NCBI RefSeq assembly: GCF_000275845.1
Contig: NW_006766919.1
Location: 68,653-132,652, forward strand
Direction: 5' to 3'
Length of the DNA stretch: 64,000 nt
From: Dichomitus squalens LYAD-421 SS1
Lineage: Eukaryota > Basidiomycota > Agaricomycetes > Polyporales > Polyporaceae
Shown here: in pieces, positions 1-10,910 of the stretch
Layout: each line of letters opens with the position of its first letter
Position numbering within the stretch: the first letter of the stretch is position 1
Notes under the pieces: generated by a model
Seen by the model: the letters and a program-made list of their open reading frames with translations, nothing else
What the model was told of the DNA's origin: nothing
Databases searched by the model: none
Position numbers and translations under genes: made by a program

Positions 1-447
1 TCATGACGGCTTTGGCCGCCCGGAATGACTCGATTGTGAATACAGGAACTGCATTGAGAGCAGCCTCTTCTCTGAAACGCTGTGTTCGTCGAAGTACATG
101 GAATCCACATATCGCTACCCATTGCTCTCGTGGCACTGGTGGCCGACACATCCACGTTAGTTTCAGATCACAGACTTACTACGCGTCTGAAGGACGCGTG
201 CGATAACGAACGGGTCAAACCCCAAATACATGGGCGCGTACCTGTTGTCTTCGTCCGTGTGGTATGTCTTGGACGATAGTACCTACGGTGTATAAAGAGA
301 GGCAGAACGACAGCTGGGTTTACTCACCAAACAGCTTTATATCCGCCGAGGCACCATAGCAGCACTACCGACAACACAGTATCGATACCCCGTTATCGAC
401 ACTCGCTCCTACCACGCTCCGTACCTCACGCACCTCGAAAGATCACT
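1..447. other. Left edge, no supported gene
   Basis: Only short overlapping reading frames of about 65 codons occur here and none resembles a known family. The right half is the probable promoter and 5' leader of the gene that starts at 448. Confidence 0.5.
291..296 (+). promoter_or_regulatory. Possible TATA element
   Basis: A TATAAA hexamer lies about 150 bases upstream of the start codon at 448. The distance allows a leader of about 120 bases. This rests on motif and position only. Confidence 0.3.
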
Positions 448-915
448 ATGTCTCAGCAGGACACTGAACAGAACGCCATTAACACCCCCGCCTTCCCCCC
501 GAATCCGTCCCTGACTTCGGTCGCTACGACCGCCACGACCACAACCATTACCTCTACCACTCCGCTGCACAGCGCATCGTCCTCCCAGCGCCAGCTCCCG
601 GTGCAGAAGGACTACTCCCAGGCCTTCGGCGCGCTGCAGTCGCAGTACGGCTGGGGCCCGGCCACCTCCGTCTCGACGGTCAACAAGCTGAGCAAGGAAG
701 AGAAGGAGAAACGTGAGCGCGAAAAGCGCGACAAGAAGGAGAGAAAGGAGCAAGAGAAGAGGGAGAAGAAGGAAAGGAAGGAACAGGAGAGACGGGACAA
801 GAAGGAGCAAAAGAAGAAACAGAAGGAAGAGGCGCACTCGACGGGCCAGACTGGCACTGAAGCTGGAGGGTCACAGGACCCCGAGAGCGTCTTCGAGACT
901 TCGTCCGCCAACTAG
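448..915 (+). CDS. Small Thr/Ser-rich protein with a charged helical C-terminal half
   Basis: Single-exon frame of 155 residues. Residues 1-60 are rich in Thr, Ser and Pro and are probably disordered. Residues about 85-130 are almost wholly Lys, Glu, Arg and Gln in repeats such as EKREKKERKEQERR, which predicts a long single helix or coiled coil with very high net charge. There is no signal peptide or membrane segment. The motif DYSQAFGALQSQYGW just before the charged block is the only stretch that looks like a conserved fold. I do not recognise the family. Small proteins of this build are common in Agaricomycetes. The start is the first ATG of the frame. An antisense frame of 142 codons covers the same bases but is a low-complexity Leu-rich shadow of the Lys/Glu codons. 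Confidence 0.7.
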   Translation: MSQQDTEQNAINTPAFPPNPSLTSVATTATTTTITSTTPLHSASSSQRQLPVQKDYSQAFGALQSQYGWGPATSVSTVNKLSKEEKEKREREKRDKKERKEQEKREKKERKEQERRDKKEQKKKQKEEAHSTGQTGTEAGGSQDPESVFETSSAN

Positions 916-1975
916 GGTTCGGAAGAGAGAACACGGTGCGAGGGAAGGAGTAGGAGGACCTACAGGGTGGAAGATTTTTATCGGACTTCGCGCCAATCCC
1001 ATCTCGTGCTGGACGGCATCGTACACCTATCTCAGATAGTCTGATCTTGCTGTACGCCGCAGATGAAATTTTAATCTAGTGCCTGTCCGTGTCACTGGAA
1101 GCTTCCGCGAGGGCGAACAAGAGGTTGAGATAGAACGTAAGCTACCTGATAGCGAGGTCACTTCTGGATCACATACCTGGTGTCCCTGAGCAAAGCACTG
1201 CAGGGGACCACACGAGTGTGTCATCCTGTCAATCAGGGAACCGATACACATACCGGAGTTTCCAAGTTTTGCAAGAGGTATGGAGGACGGGAGCCCCAGC
1301 TGGAGGTCCAAACCATCTGAGGGCTGACTGAGGTGGATAGAGACAGTAGTAGCTGCGATCGCCGGTGAAGGTGCTCCAACCCAGCGAAATGAAGTCGATA
1401 CATCCGGGCTCAGTCAAAGCGGAACATGAGCCTGGTTTGTAGCTTGTCGAGAATATCTGACGCAATGCGGCAGGGGACTCGCCCGTTATGCTAGCCTAAG
1501 TCAGATCCTCCGCAGCCGGACAGTTCATAACGTCATAACTCTCCGAATGATTCACAGTCGTGAACATCGCAGACCACAGCTTTTGATGTAGCTGGAGCAG
1601 CCCCTCTGCGTATCACGAAGGTGAGCAAGGCACCTTGGGAAGAGGGATGTAGCGTGGCGACACACCAGTTGCCACCACTCCTCCCCAGGCGTCAACGAAG
1701 GGAAATGGGAGATACAATCGCACGCCCACCAAGAACATCTCGTCGTCCCATGTCATTATCGTGAGCTCCGTCCCGCCCTCCGACTCAGTCGGCGGGGCCC
1801 GCGCGCTAGTCTTACATACAAGTGAATCGGAACGAGTCGCGATACAAGAGAAAGGCGAAAGAAGAGGAGCAATACAGTCCGGAAGAGCGTTGCGCGATAC
1901 GCGAATAAATATCGGACACGGGGGAGCAAGGAGCGAATGTCAGGCAGGCCGAAGAGCGGGAGGTGAGGGGCGGTC
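916..1975. other. Intergenic, nothing recognised
   Basis: About 1 kb between the charged-protein gene and the 3' end of the minus-strand seven-helix gene. Short reading frames on both strands (longest about 94 codons) show no family resemblance and no consistent exon pattern. Confidence 0.5.
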
Positions 1976-3437
1976 TCAGTGCCGCCAGAACATCCACACA
2001 TCTAGGATGTCCTGTAAATAGGTTATGACATCAGTCAATGTCCAAACCATCGAAGATCGGTCCGTGTGATGTGTGATACGCGGAGATCAGGGGGAGGCGG
2101 AAATGAAATGGAAGGAAGACTCACTCTCTGGGTGCCGAAGACGAGGAACGCAATCAGTGGCACTACATGGGAAGAGTGATCCCGTTAGCACTCGGAAAGA
2201 AGGCGAGAAGTCCGCGCGGATCAGACTCACTAAGAGCGATGATGACGTTTCCCGCGAAGAACGCGACATTCGACAGGAAGACTCCAGCGCAGCCTATGCC
2301 GACGACGCAGACGAAGCTGAAGATCGCGACACGGACGAGCAGCGAGAGGGGGATCTGGCCAGGTCGGTCAGACCCGCGCAGCGCACGCCAGTTCCGGTAT
2401 AGCACGGTCGCTATGTAAACTGCGGGCGAAGTCCATGGTGAGCTGAAATGTAAGTGTTTGGAGGAGACGTACTGTCAAATACGACCATGACCAGGAGAAT
2501 AATCGCCACGATGATGGCAATGATGTTGCCACTGCAAATGCTGGCTCAGGAACGACGGCAGACGAAGACCAGGGCTGAGGTCACTCACGGCCGACCGGAT
2601 GAGATGGTGCAGTAAACGAAATGACCTGCACGCTCGACGGTGTTGGGATGCAGGGTTCCAATCTGGAGCTCAAGGTTGGATAGTCCCCACAGAAGTAGTA
2701 CATGTCACTTACAACCAAGATCGTGATGACAGCTCCGAGCCACGCAACATATGGAGCAACTAGGAGCTAGACAATGTTCAATGTGAGGGGCAAGCTAAGT
2801 CTGGCGATTGTTATCACTCACCAAGCCGTTGCGGACGTAGTTGCGCGACTTAACTTTTGCGGGAGGCGCGAGGGCGCTAGATAAGGTGAACCATAGCTGC
2901 AACACGAGCGCGAAGGTAGACATAGCGACGCTGCCCATTCACGTTAGCACCCACAGCATGCCTGTAACAGAGTGCTGATTCTACTCACAGAACGGGTGCC
3001 GCGTAGATTAGTGAAGCCTGCGTGAGGCAAATGGGATACGCAGGCGCCTCCTTCCTTGTCTGTTGCCCGGTGAAAGCACTACGTCCCTTCTCAGAAAATA
3101 TGGCCCGGAGACGGTTTATACACACTTACAGTAGCAGGTAGGAGATGCAGTAGATCAACCAGGTGATGCAGAAATTCAGCCATGTAAAGTGCCTGTATAT
3201 TTTCCGCGCGAATAACGCCGTCAGGAGGACAGCGAGTAACCCAATGCCTCCAGTAGCCTGGAAGGCAATGAAGATATCCAACTCCGTGAAGTCCGCCGAA
3301 GCCTACAAGCACAAGCATTGTCAGACGCGATCACCACCGCGCAGTTATCCGCCCAACGACGCGACGCAGTACGGCTAAGTAAGCAAAGGACGTACCTGGG
3401 TCGGCTGGTCGCTAGCCCGCAATGCAAAGACGGACAT
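1976..3437 (-). CDS. Seven-transmembrane fungal receptor-like protein, ten exons
   Basis: Minus-strand gene whose exons are 3437-3396, 3302-3130, 3078-2989, 2930-2822, 2766-2713, 2662-2589, 2531-2473, 2419-2231, 2162-2125 and 2011-1976. The joined frame gives 287 residues with no stop until TGA at 1976. All nine introns are GT...AG and about 50-125 bases. The protein has a short extracellular N-terminus (MSVFALRASDQPTQ), then seven hydrophobic helices, for example IFIAFQATGGIGLLAVLLTALF, LLVRVAIFSFVCVVGIGCA and IIALMPLIAFLVFGTQRD. Its tail ends in WMFWRH. The order of helices, the charged loop after helix 5 (YRNWRALRG) and the tail match the large uncharacterised seven-helix family of Agaricomycetes that resembles G-protein-coupled receptors. 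Ligand and G-protein coupling are unknown. No single long reading frame shows this gene; it appears only after splicing. Confidence 0.85.
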
Positions 3438-4674
3438 TTCCTTCAACGCACTCCGGCACGTAAAGGCAACCTGGATGTGCGACGAGACAGATACGTTCTG
3501 GCGGCAGAGACTAAGTAGGGCCCCAAGCAAGCTCCAGACCAGCCGGGAGAAGAGAATGAATAGATAAACGGACGACGAGCCAGCGCGCTGCGATGGTCTC
3601 GCGCGGAGAAGAACGAAGGAGAAGGGGGACGCGAGCGAGAAGGTGGGGGAAAGACGCAAGACGAGACGGCGAGCGCCAGGCGCTGCTGAGGGGACGCGCT
3701 GAGGGTGCTGGGCCCATGACAATCTAGTGGGAGGCGTGATGGCGTGGAGCGGGATCTCGACGACGGCGTGCCCGCTCTGGTTACGCCCCTTCAGCCAAGG
3801 AGCGGCTGGCCCGGTTACAGCCAATTGGCAACAGCATCAAATGATGCGTTACCGTACTGTATAGCTTAATCTGTCCGAGGGCTGTGTAATCGTGGTCAGG
3901 TCGTGGTCGACACAGTAAGTACAGAACACCCGCCCACCGGATTATCGTAAGGAATCAACGACCTTAGCGCCCGTGCACTAGCGCTGCCTTGCTGCCATCA
4001 ATTCACAGCAACAGGGAAGGTCAGTCTACTCATACTCACGCATCTAACTCGATACGCATCTTGTGTGCGCATTCATTGACAAAGAAGACTTCTCCCCAAC
4101 TTTTCTAATCGTGAATGCGAAAGTGTGTTCGTGTTCTGCTCACGGTCTGCGCTTCTCCACCTGAAACGACAAAGCATCACAAGCAGTGCTAGTCCGGTGC
4201 TCCACGCTAAACCCCCGCTGGTCCTATTTGACCGGAGGCAAGCCGCCTCGCATATATCGCACTTACCGGCTGCTTTACCAACGAAAGCAATATCCCTTTT
4301 CCAAAACGCAAGCTCATGCACAGAGCATACGACAGTGCATATGGGATGCTCAAATCGATGTACATGGATCCGGATGGGGGTTGGGGTCACGCAATCTGAT
4401 TTGCGGCCCCGTCAGCATAGTATCCCGCGCACATTTGCTGCATGGGACTCATGAAACAAGTCGTTTCACCATGTTCGCAATCAAATCACAACGCTGCGTC
4501 TCTTAAATAGTTCGCGAACGCCCTCAGGTGCCTCCAGAGAACCTAACGATCGCAGAGATCAGTCTGAACAGAACAAGTCACAAATGACGAACACGACACC
4601 ATGATACACCAAGCAGCCATGACGAGAGCCTCACCGATAGTAGTTCTCCTCCTCCAACTCACCACAATGTCATC
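3438..4674. other. Intergenic, nothing recognised
   Basis: About 1.2 kb between the start of the seven-helix gene and the end of the next minus-strand gene. Reading frames up to about 149 codons overlap the seven-helix first exon on the minus strand. None looks like a conserved protein. The segment next to 3437 is the probable seven-helix promoter. Confidence 0.5.
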
Positions 4675-5397
4675 TCATTGTCTCCGCGCGTCCCGATGCC
4701 ACCTGAAAATCACCAGCGGGACCAAGTCCCATATCTCGCGCATCCCGACTGTCATGATCTTCAACGTCATAATCGCCGCCGCGAGCTGACCGCCCGCCGC
4801 AGCGTCCAGCGCCCTACTCTCCACCGCCGCGCTCCCCACGCGCCCGACGGCCATAACATACACCGGAGCGACCAGCAGCGCGAGCTTGATCGTGGTGGCC
4901 CCGTCGCGGATCAACGACCAGCCCATCTCCCTCGCGGCAGGAGCCTGTGCGTGGGCCAGTGCTGAGCCGGGTGGGGGCGTGTGAGTCTTGCGGATGTCGG
5001 TGTCGAACAGGAGCTGGAAGGTGAATACGGCAAGCATGGTGGGGAAGTAGCAGATGAGGGCGGAACACCCCCCAACGAGCATCGCGGCGACGAGCGTGGG
5101 GTACAGCGCGTAGACGGGCTGCGCGGCGTACAGGGCGAACAGCGTGCTCGCGGAGGAGGCGTACGAGCAGAGGACGACAAAGCAGCCGATCACAGTGAGC
5201 ATTGTCAGAAGTGAGGAGGACCAGCTGAAGGGCAGCCGATGTGGCGCGTCTGGATGTTGTGGTTGCAGCGGATTAGGCTGGACCGCCCGCGCAGTGCGTG
5301 GATAGGGGCTATCGTCATTTCGGTTCAAGGAAGTACGTCGATTTGGAGGTGCAGCCTGAGATCGATTGGTCATCGGAGGTGGACTGCTCCCAGGCAT
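4675..5397 (-). CDS. Multi-pass membrane protein of unknown function
   Basis: Single-exon frame of 240 residues. Residues 1-58 are polar, Pro-rich and probably cytosolic. Three hydrophobic helices follow at about 59-128 (SLLTMLTVIGCFVVLCSYAS, YPTLVAAMLVGGCSALICYF and the adjoining FPTMLAVFTFQLLF). After a Pro-rich loop come one or two more (TIKLALLVAPVYVMAVGRV and a weaker one near AAIMTLKIMTV). The C-terminus IFRWHRDARRQ is basic. I do not recognise the family. Codon usage and membrane topology support a real gene. The start is the first ATG of the frame, and no upstream exon was found. Confidence 0.65.
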   Translation of the reverse strand: MPGSSPPPMTNRSQAAPPNRRTSLNRNDDSPYPRTARAVQPNPLQPQHPDAPHRLPFSWSSSLLTMLTVIGCFVVLCSYASSASTLFALYAAQPVYALYPTLVAAMLVGGCSALICYFPTMLAVFTFQLLFDTDIRKTHTPPPGSALAHAQAPAAREMGWSLIRDGATTIKLALLVAPVYVMAVGRVGSAAVESRALDAAAGGQLAAAIMTLKIMTVGMREIWDLVPLVIFRWHRDARRQ

Positions 5398-6239
5398 TGC
5401 GGCTGTACGAAGATCTGTGTAGCGGATGTAAGGCGCAGCCGGGGCGTCCTGAGGCTGTGTGCGTCGGATTCCTCAAGATATGTTGGCTTGCACGTATAAT
5501 TAAGTGTCACTCACGTTTGCCTTGAAAGACCTTTGAGAAACACAGCCCAATGAGGCTTCTGCGTCCACTACGAGTTACAGTATGACAGAACCAAGCTTCG
5601 ATTCCACCGGTGTTTCCGTATGTAGGCGCCGCGCCACAGTCGTGAATGTGGATGTACCTGGGTCGACACCTAGGTCGGTAACCTCTTCCTGGTTGTAGAG
5701 ATGCGATGCAGGAGGCACGCCTTGTGTCGTCAGCTCAGAGGCTTTTTGGTGGTCAAGAGGAGGAAGAGGTTGTCGCTGGCTTCGGATGGAATGAAGTGAA
5801 GGACCTGGCCGGCGGTTACCTCGTGCAGTGACGTCTTCCACGCTCCGGCGCTAAAGCCAACCTAAGTCATGAACTGATGATATTCAGGTCCTCTTGACAA
5901 CCCTTCGTGCACAACTAAACAGACGGTCACCCTTCCTACATTGACTTCGGGGCATTCACCACAGCATCATGTGCCATAGAGCGGGAGAATACGAAAGCGT
6001 AAACATAGTATAAGCGAAGGCATGGAGTGCTCATACTACAATTTTGCGACGGATGGCAGCAATATCGTAACACCTCTCCTACATAGTCAAAGCAGCAGCC
6101 CTGTTCCGCCATCCCCAGCGCCATACGGTCACGACATGCCAACCGACGCATGCGCCCTCATGCGAGTGCGAACCGATATAGGAGATGCATGAGAGTCCGA
6201 CGGCGGGTTCTACTTCTCGTGAACGTCGTGGATGGTCGT
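5398..6239. other. Intergenic, only weak short frames
   Basis: Two minus-strand frames of 88 codons (5575-5841) and 71 codons (5936-6151) lack conserved features, so I do not call them. The part near 6240 is the eS10 3' untranslated region. Confidence 0.45.
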
Positions 6240-6821
6240 CTACTCCCGGGGTGCACCGCGGCCGACACCAGCAAACTGTGGCCGGAACTCGCCAGGCGCA
6301 CCACCCTCCTTCTTCCTGTAGTCCTCGCGATCGCCGCGGGGAGGGCGGTAGGCGCCCTCGCCGCCGGGGCCACGCACCTGCGCCGGGCGAGGCGGGCGAA
6401 CGGCCTTTTTGTGCGTTGAAGGAACGATCTCGCTCGGGAGGTTCAACCTACAAAGGGCCCTTGTAGGTTAACCACTGGAGAGACACAGGCACCACACAGA
6501 TAAGGGATGGGAAGGCGTACCACTCGCGAAGGTAGTCAACGCCCTCGGGAGTGAGGACGTAGTAGTACCACTGCCAAGAGAACTGCGTCTTCACGAGACC
6601 TTTGGAAGTAAGGCTCTGCAGGGCCTTGATGACTTCGAGGTTAGGCACATCAAGTTCCTCGTGCTTGGGGGCGTTGTAGTCCTTCTTGGCGACCAACACG
6701 CCCTCTATTGTTCGGCAAGACATCCATCGTCAGGGATGAGGGATGATCATGGGAGGAGATGGTACAGACCCTTAAAGAGGGACTCGTAGATGATGCGCCT
6801 GTGAGACTTCGAAATGATCAT
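6240..6821 (-). CDS. RPS10: Ribosomal protein eS10 (40S)
   Basis: Three exons on the minus strand, 6821-6770, 6704-6521 and 6447-6240, give 147 residues. The protein starts MIISKSHRRIIYESLFK and continues EGVLVAKKDYNAPKH, then VPNLEVIKALQSLTSKG and QFSWQWYYYVLTPEGVDYLR. This is the winged-helix eS10 (S10_plectin) domain of the small ribosomal subunit. The C-terminal 50 residues are an Arg/Gly/Pro-rich tail (RPPRPAQVRGPGGEGAYRPP), as in other eukaryotic eS10 proteins. Intron 1 is 65 bases. Intron 2 is 73 bases, and its 3' splice site lies inside a near-perfect inverted repeat (separate entry). The gene is divergent from the leucine-rich-repeat gene at 7397. Confidence 0.96.
6445..6469. repeat. 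Inverted repeat across the 3' splice site of eS10 intron 2
   Basis: AACCTACAA at 6445-6453 is matched by TTGTAGGTT at 6461-6469. The GGG/CCC centre extends the pairing to 12 base pairs with one bulged A and almost no loop. On the pre-mRNA the hairpin contains the acceptor AG at 6449-6448, so it could hide or expose that splice site. Confidence 0.8.
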
Positions 6822-7396
6822 GCTGGGCAAACTAAGGTGTTTGGGTCGGAAGCTGGACAAGACGTATACTCTCGTCAGACACCGTACGCACAGCCTATGC
6901 AAGGGACTCACTGCGAAGCTGTTGTCGCACTTTCTCCGGCTGGAGAGCCAATCGTCAGCACCTCGTTCTACCATCCCAGTCCCGTCATCCGATCCTTCAA
7001 TCGGCAATCCAACCTCATGAACCCCTCAAACCGCGCCCAAACCCATCTCATACCGTCCAGACAGGTCATAAAAACGAGCGCGAACACTTACATTGGCGTG
7101 AAGCGGCGGCAGGGCCTTGCGATTTGTCTTGAAGTCCTAGCGGGAGCGATACGCGTGCGGTCTCTCAGCGTTGCTAGATTTTCGGACGAGCGTGGGCGCT
7201 CTCTGAGCCACGTGGAGGAGTCGGTGCCCCGGGACGCGCTTACCGGGGTCAGGACGGCACGCGCCGAACGCGTTCTATGGGCGCCTACACCGTTTCAGCA
7301 TCACCCGTACGCCAACCTTCAGTACTTCGTACTCAGTCCCGAGCCTCGGTTTCATCGTTGTATTCCCCTGCGGCCCCTTGCGCCATCGTCGTCTGA
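6822..7396. promoter_or_regulatory. Divergent promoter region, eS10 and LRR gene
   Basis: 575 bases separate the two start codons, which face away from each other, so both promoters must lie here. A 256-codon plus-strand frame runs through the region and over eS10 exon 1, but it has no family resemblance and I rejected it. No clear TATA element was found. Confidence 0.5.
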
Positions 7397-10300
7397 ATGT
7401 CCCGTCTCCCACAGCCATCCTTGTCTAGGCCTGGAGGCGTGCGATCACGCCTCCAGAGCAATCCTTCCACCCCAGTCCCACGCTCGCCCGTTACTCCCCT
7501 CGCAAAGCCTCGCGCGAAGACTCCCGTAGCTGCCCCGTCTCCGACGCTCCGAACACAGCCTAGTCTGAAGAGCCTGAAGTCCAGGTCGCCCACGAAATCA
7601 CCTGCGAAGAAGCCACATCCTCTCCCAGCCGAAGAGGATGTTCCCCCATCGCCGAGGACGCAGCTTAGCATCCGCGAGCAAATCGCATTGAAACGCGCAG
7701 AGGCGAAGAAGATTGCCAAGTCGCCCGTGAAGGCAGAGTTTGAGAGCTTGGAGGACGCTTCCCCGCATACGTACAATCAGCCTGTGGCGCAGGATGTTGA
7801 CCTTGGGCGATGGTCTATCAAAGAGACAATTGAGCGTGGGCGTAGCAGCGGTAAGTTCATCGTTTCCTGGTCGAGCGGGCATGTCAAGCAACACAATACG
7901 AGTTTCGAAATTTTGGCTGTCTGGCTACCCACGAGCGTGGTCAGAAAATAGTTGCCTGAGGGGATTGGATCAAACAGTGTGGTCATGCAATGTTTTGTAG
8001 GTTGTCTCCCACGAATATGCTTGACATGCCTGCTGCGCCAATATGGTCTTCCGTAGCGGGCTTGAAGTATTCATCGTTCAAGGATATTCTTACAAGGCGC
8101 AATCAATCTCTCGTCTCGCGATCTTCCATGCCTGCCCTCGGCACTATTCGAGATCCACTTGGGTATAAAACCAGAGCCACTAAAGTCTGTCCCGGTTGAA
8201 CCTCCAATCAGTACGTCCACATCCGGAGCCTCAACCCGCAAGGCGGATGCACCCTCGTGGTATGACGCACAAGACCTTGAGATACTCAAGGCATGGTCCA
8301 ACGAGATTGTAGAGATACAGCCCGAGATCTCCATGTTTGGCTCGCTCAAGACGGTCGATGTACGTTCCTCTATCTACATTCACCGTATCGGCAGTCGGAC
8401 TAACTGCCGCAGTTACACAACAATAAATTAACCTTCCTGCCCGACTCGTTCGCAGACTTGATGTCCCTCACACACGTCGACTTATCCCACAACCAGCTAA
8501 CGGCTTTGCCCACCAACTTTTGGGCCTTGCCACACCTAGCCACTCTCAACCTTTCCCACAATTTCATCGCTTCCCTGCCATTCAATGAGCCGTTCTTGAA
8601 CGGCTCCAAAACCGTCGATCGCACGAAGGACGCTCGAGGAGACTGGTTCTCGCAAACTATCACGCGGGCAAGCGAACCATTACCCCGCCTTGTCTCTCTC
8701 GATGTCTCTCACAATCCTCTTCCTGCCTCTGCAATTGACCATCGGATTCCTGCGCTGCTATCTAAGGTCTGGCTGTCCGAGAACCCTTTAGGCAAGAGCG
8801 ACGCACTCCTGCGTGCCCTTGGCCGTCTGGAGAGGCTAAAGGAACTCCATATGCTGCGAGCAGACGTTGGCGACGACAGCTTCCCCACCTCCCTGTTTTC
8901 CTCTGCCTCCGGGAACCTCTTTCCTTCGCTCAAGGTCCTGGACCTTGAGGAGACGCACGTCACGCGACCAGCTGTCGAGTCCGTCTTCACGCCCAACGCA
9001 ATCAGACAAACGGTGCAGTTCGATGTCACGAGCCAGGAGCCTCCAGACGGTGTCCTTCGCATCATCGTTGGTAAGCGGGTCGTCAAGGAGGCTTGGGAGA
9101 TCGAGGCGGAGCGCAGGGCAAAGCTCCGTCGGGCACATGTAGCGCTGCCCAACGACGCCAACTCGAGCCAGCAAGAGCCAAAGCGCGAAGTTGCCAAGGA
9201 ACCTTGGGAGATCGAGGCCGAGCAAGGCTTGCTCACGGAGGGAGCCAAACGACGGGTCCGAGCTCAGGCTATCGCCGCAGCGGCATCGTCATCCACGTCG
9301 TCGACGAAGTCAACGCCCTCGTCCCCACAGAAGCCCAACGCAACACCGAAGGTCGCAGAGAAGGAGCCATGGGAGATCGAGGCTGAGCAAGGTCTGCTTA
9401 GCGCAGGGGCGCGACGGCGTGCCCGCGCTGCTGCAATAGCTCAGGCCGCTGCTCTGTCTACCAAACCCGAGTCTTCCCAGCAGTCTGCTCTTCCCCGAAC
9501 CCCACGCACGCCCTCGCCCTCTGCACAACAGTCTCCAGCGACTGTAGCGTCGGCGTTAGCCAATCCCCAATACTACGACAAATTGGCCCGAACGCTGACC
9601 CTCCCGCCCTCCGCAGCTCCCCTAAAGGCGGCCCACTCGCGCTCCTTCTCTCTCGCCTCGCCAGCACTGAAACGCGGACCGGCCTCTCCCGTCTCCGAGC
9701 TTGCATTAGCGATACCCGCCCCGACCCTTCCCCTAGCCGCCATCTCCGCGCAGCCGCTCGCACACAATCTCAAGGTCCTCATCCTCTCCAAGCGGCGCGC
9801 GGACCCCTCTTTCAGCATCCCCGCCGACGTCGCCCTTGCGCTGCCCTATCTTGAAGAGCTTTCGCTCGAGAACTGCAACCTGGCCGACACCGTCGCTGTC
9901 TCGTACACTCACGCGAACGACTCCGCGTCCTCACCGGCAGACAAGCGCACGAGCGAGCCCATCATCCCGCTCATCGCGCGGCTCTTCCCGAGCCTCAAGA
10001 CCCTCGACCTGTCATACAACGCCCTCACGTCCGCGTGCCTCACCCCCGCAGCTCTTACCCAGCTCATCTTTGCCGACCCGACGCCTCAGCTCACTTCTGA
10101 AGATGAAGTTGTGCCCCCGTCCGTGCGCAAGGGCCTGAGGCAGCTCCGCCTACGAGGCAATCGCCTCAATGAGCTAGATGGGTTCCGGGCGATCGCAGAG
10201 CGGTTCAGGGGGAACAGGGACGTGCCGGAATGGAGGCTGGAGGAACTGGACTTGAGGGACAACGAGGTCGGGAAGTTGCCGGCGGAGCTTGGGTTGCTGC

Positions 10301-10470
10301 CGTTGGATGTGTTTTTAGTGGATGGGAATACGTAAGTGCTCTCTTGTCTTCCTTCTGTTGTTGGGGGGTTACTGATGTGGGTTTTCAGATTCCGCATACC
10401 ACCGAGAAGGGTGTGGGAGAGGGAGGGTACGAAGGGCTTGTTGAGCTGGCTAAGGGGTCGTATCGAATGA
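7397..10470 (+). CDS. Leucine-rich-repeat protein with internal WEIEAE repeats
   Basis: Four exons, 7397-7850, 8097-8359, 8413-10331 and 10389-10470, give 905 residues. The first 130 residues are Ser/Pro/Lys-rich and disordered. Leucine-rich repeats follow (INLSSRDLPCLPSALFEI, THVDLSHNQLTALP, ATLNLSHNFIASLP, VSLDVSHNPLP). The middle of the protein holds three copies of a short motif around (E)PWEIEAE, each followed by a basic segment, and then a Ser/Pro/Ala-rich linker. A second set of repeats (LEELSLENCNLAD, LKTLDLSYNALTS, EELDLRDNEVGKLP) leads to the end GNTFRIPPRRVWEREGTKG. That closing segment is typical of LRRC40-like proteins. It is probably an intracellular scaffold; the partner is unknown. 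Confidence 0.88.
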
Positions 10471-10910
10471 AGGAGTTGGATCCGATGTTGAACATGAAGT
10501 CAAGGATTGTGTTTCATGGATGGTTCTGCTATACCCTTCCCTTGGACGTGAATCACCCTGGAGCACGGTGAACCGCCCGGAGATCTATCACAGGCTTATA
10601 GCAATACCCCGTGATGTAGTGAGGTGTTCGTACAAGGTGTTTGGCCTACGGCAGAATGATGCGCTGGCTCTGATTCGTCCAAGACCCTCCAAGACCATGG
10701 CTCTGCGATGATAGGTTGCCGTTGGGATGGAGTTGCTCGTATCAGATAAGATGACTGGAGTGCCGCCTGGCGCGAGAGCACGCCAGTCTGATCAGCAGCA
10801 GCACAGTGCGCTGCGTACGCGCACCGTACTTATATGGGCTCATGTTCTCCCTTTAGCCTCACTACCCCTCACCCACGGTGCTGAATGGTCGCCATCGACT
10901 GCTCATCTAG
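10471..10910. other. Intergenic between LRR gene and ATM1
   Basis: 440 bases with no supported frame. They hold the LRR 3' end and the ATM1 promoter. An AT-rich stretch near 10830 could be a TATA-like element. Confidence 0.45.

Noticed and set aside
409..837. 142-codon Leu-rich minus-strand frame
   Set aside because: It is a shadow of the Lys/Glu-rich codons of the plus-strand gene at 448-915.
6759..7529. 256-codon plus-strand frame
   Set aside because: It runs over eS10 exon 1 in antisense and the promoter region and overlaps the LRR first exon in another frame. It has no conserved segment.
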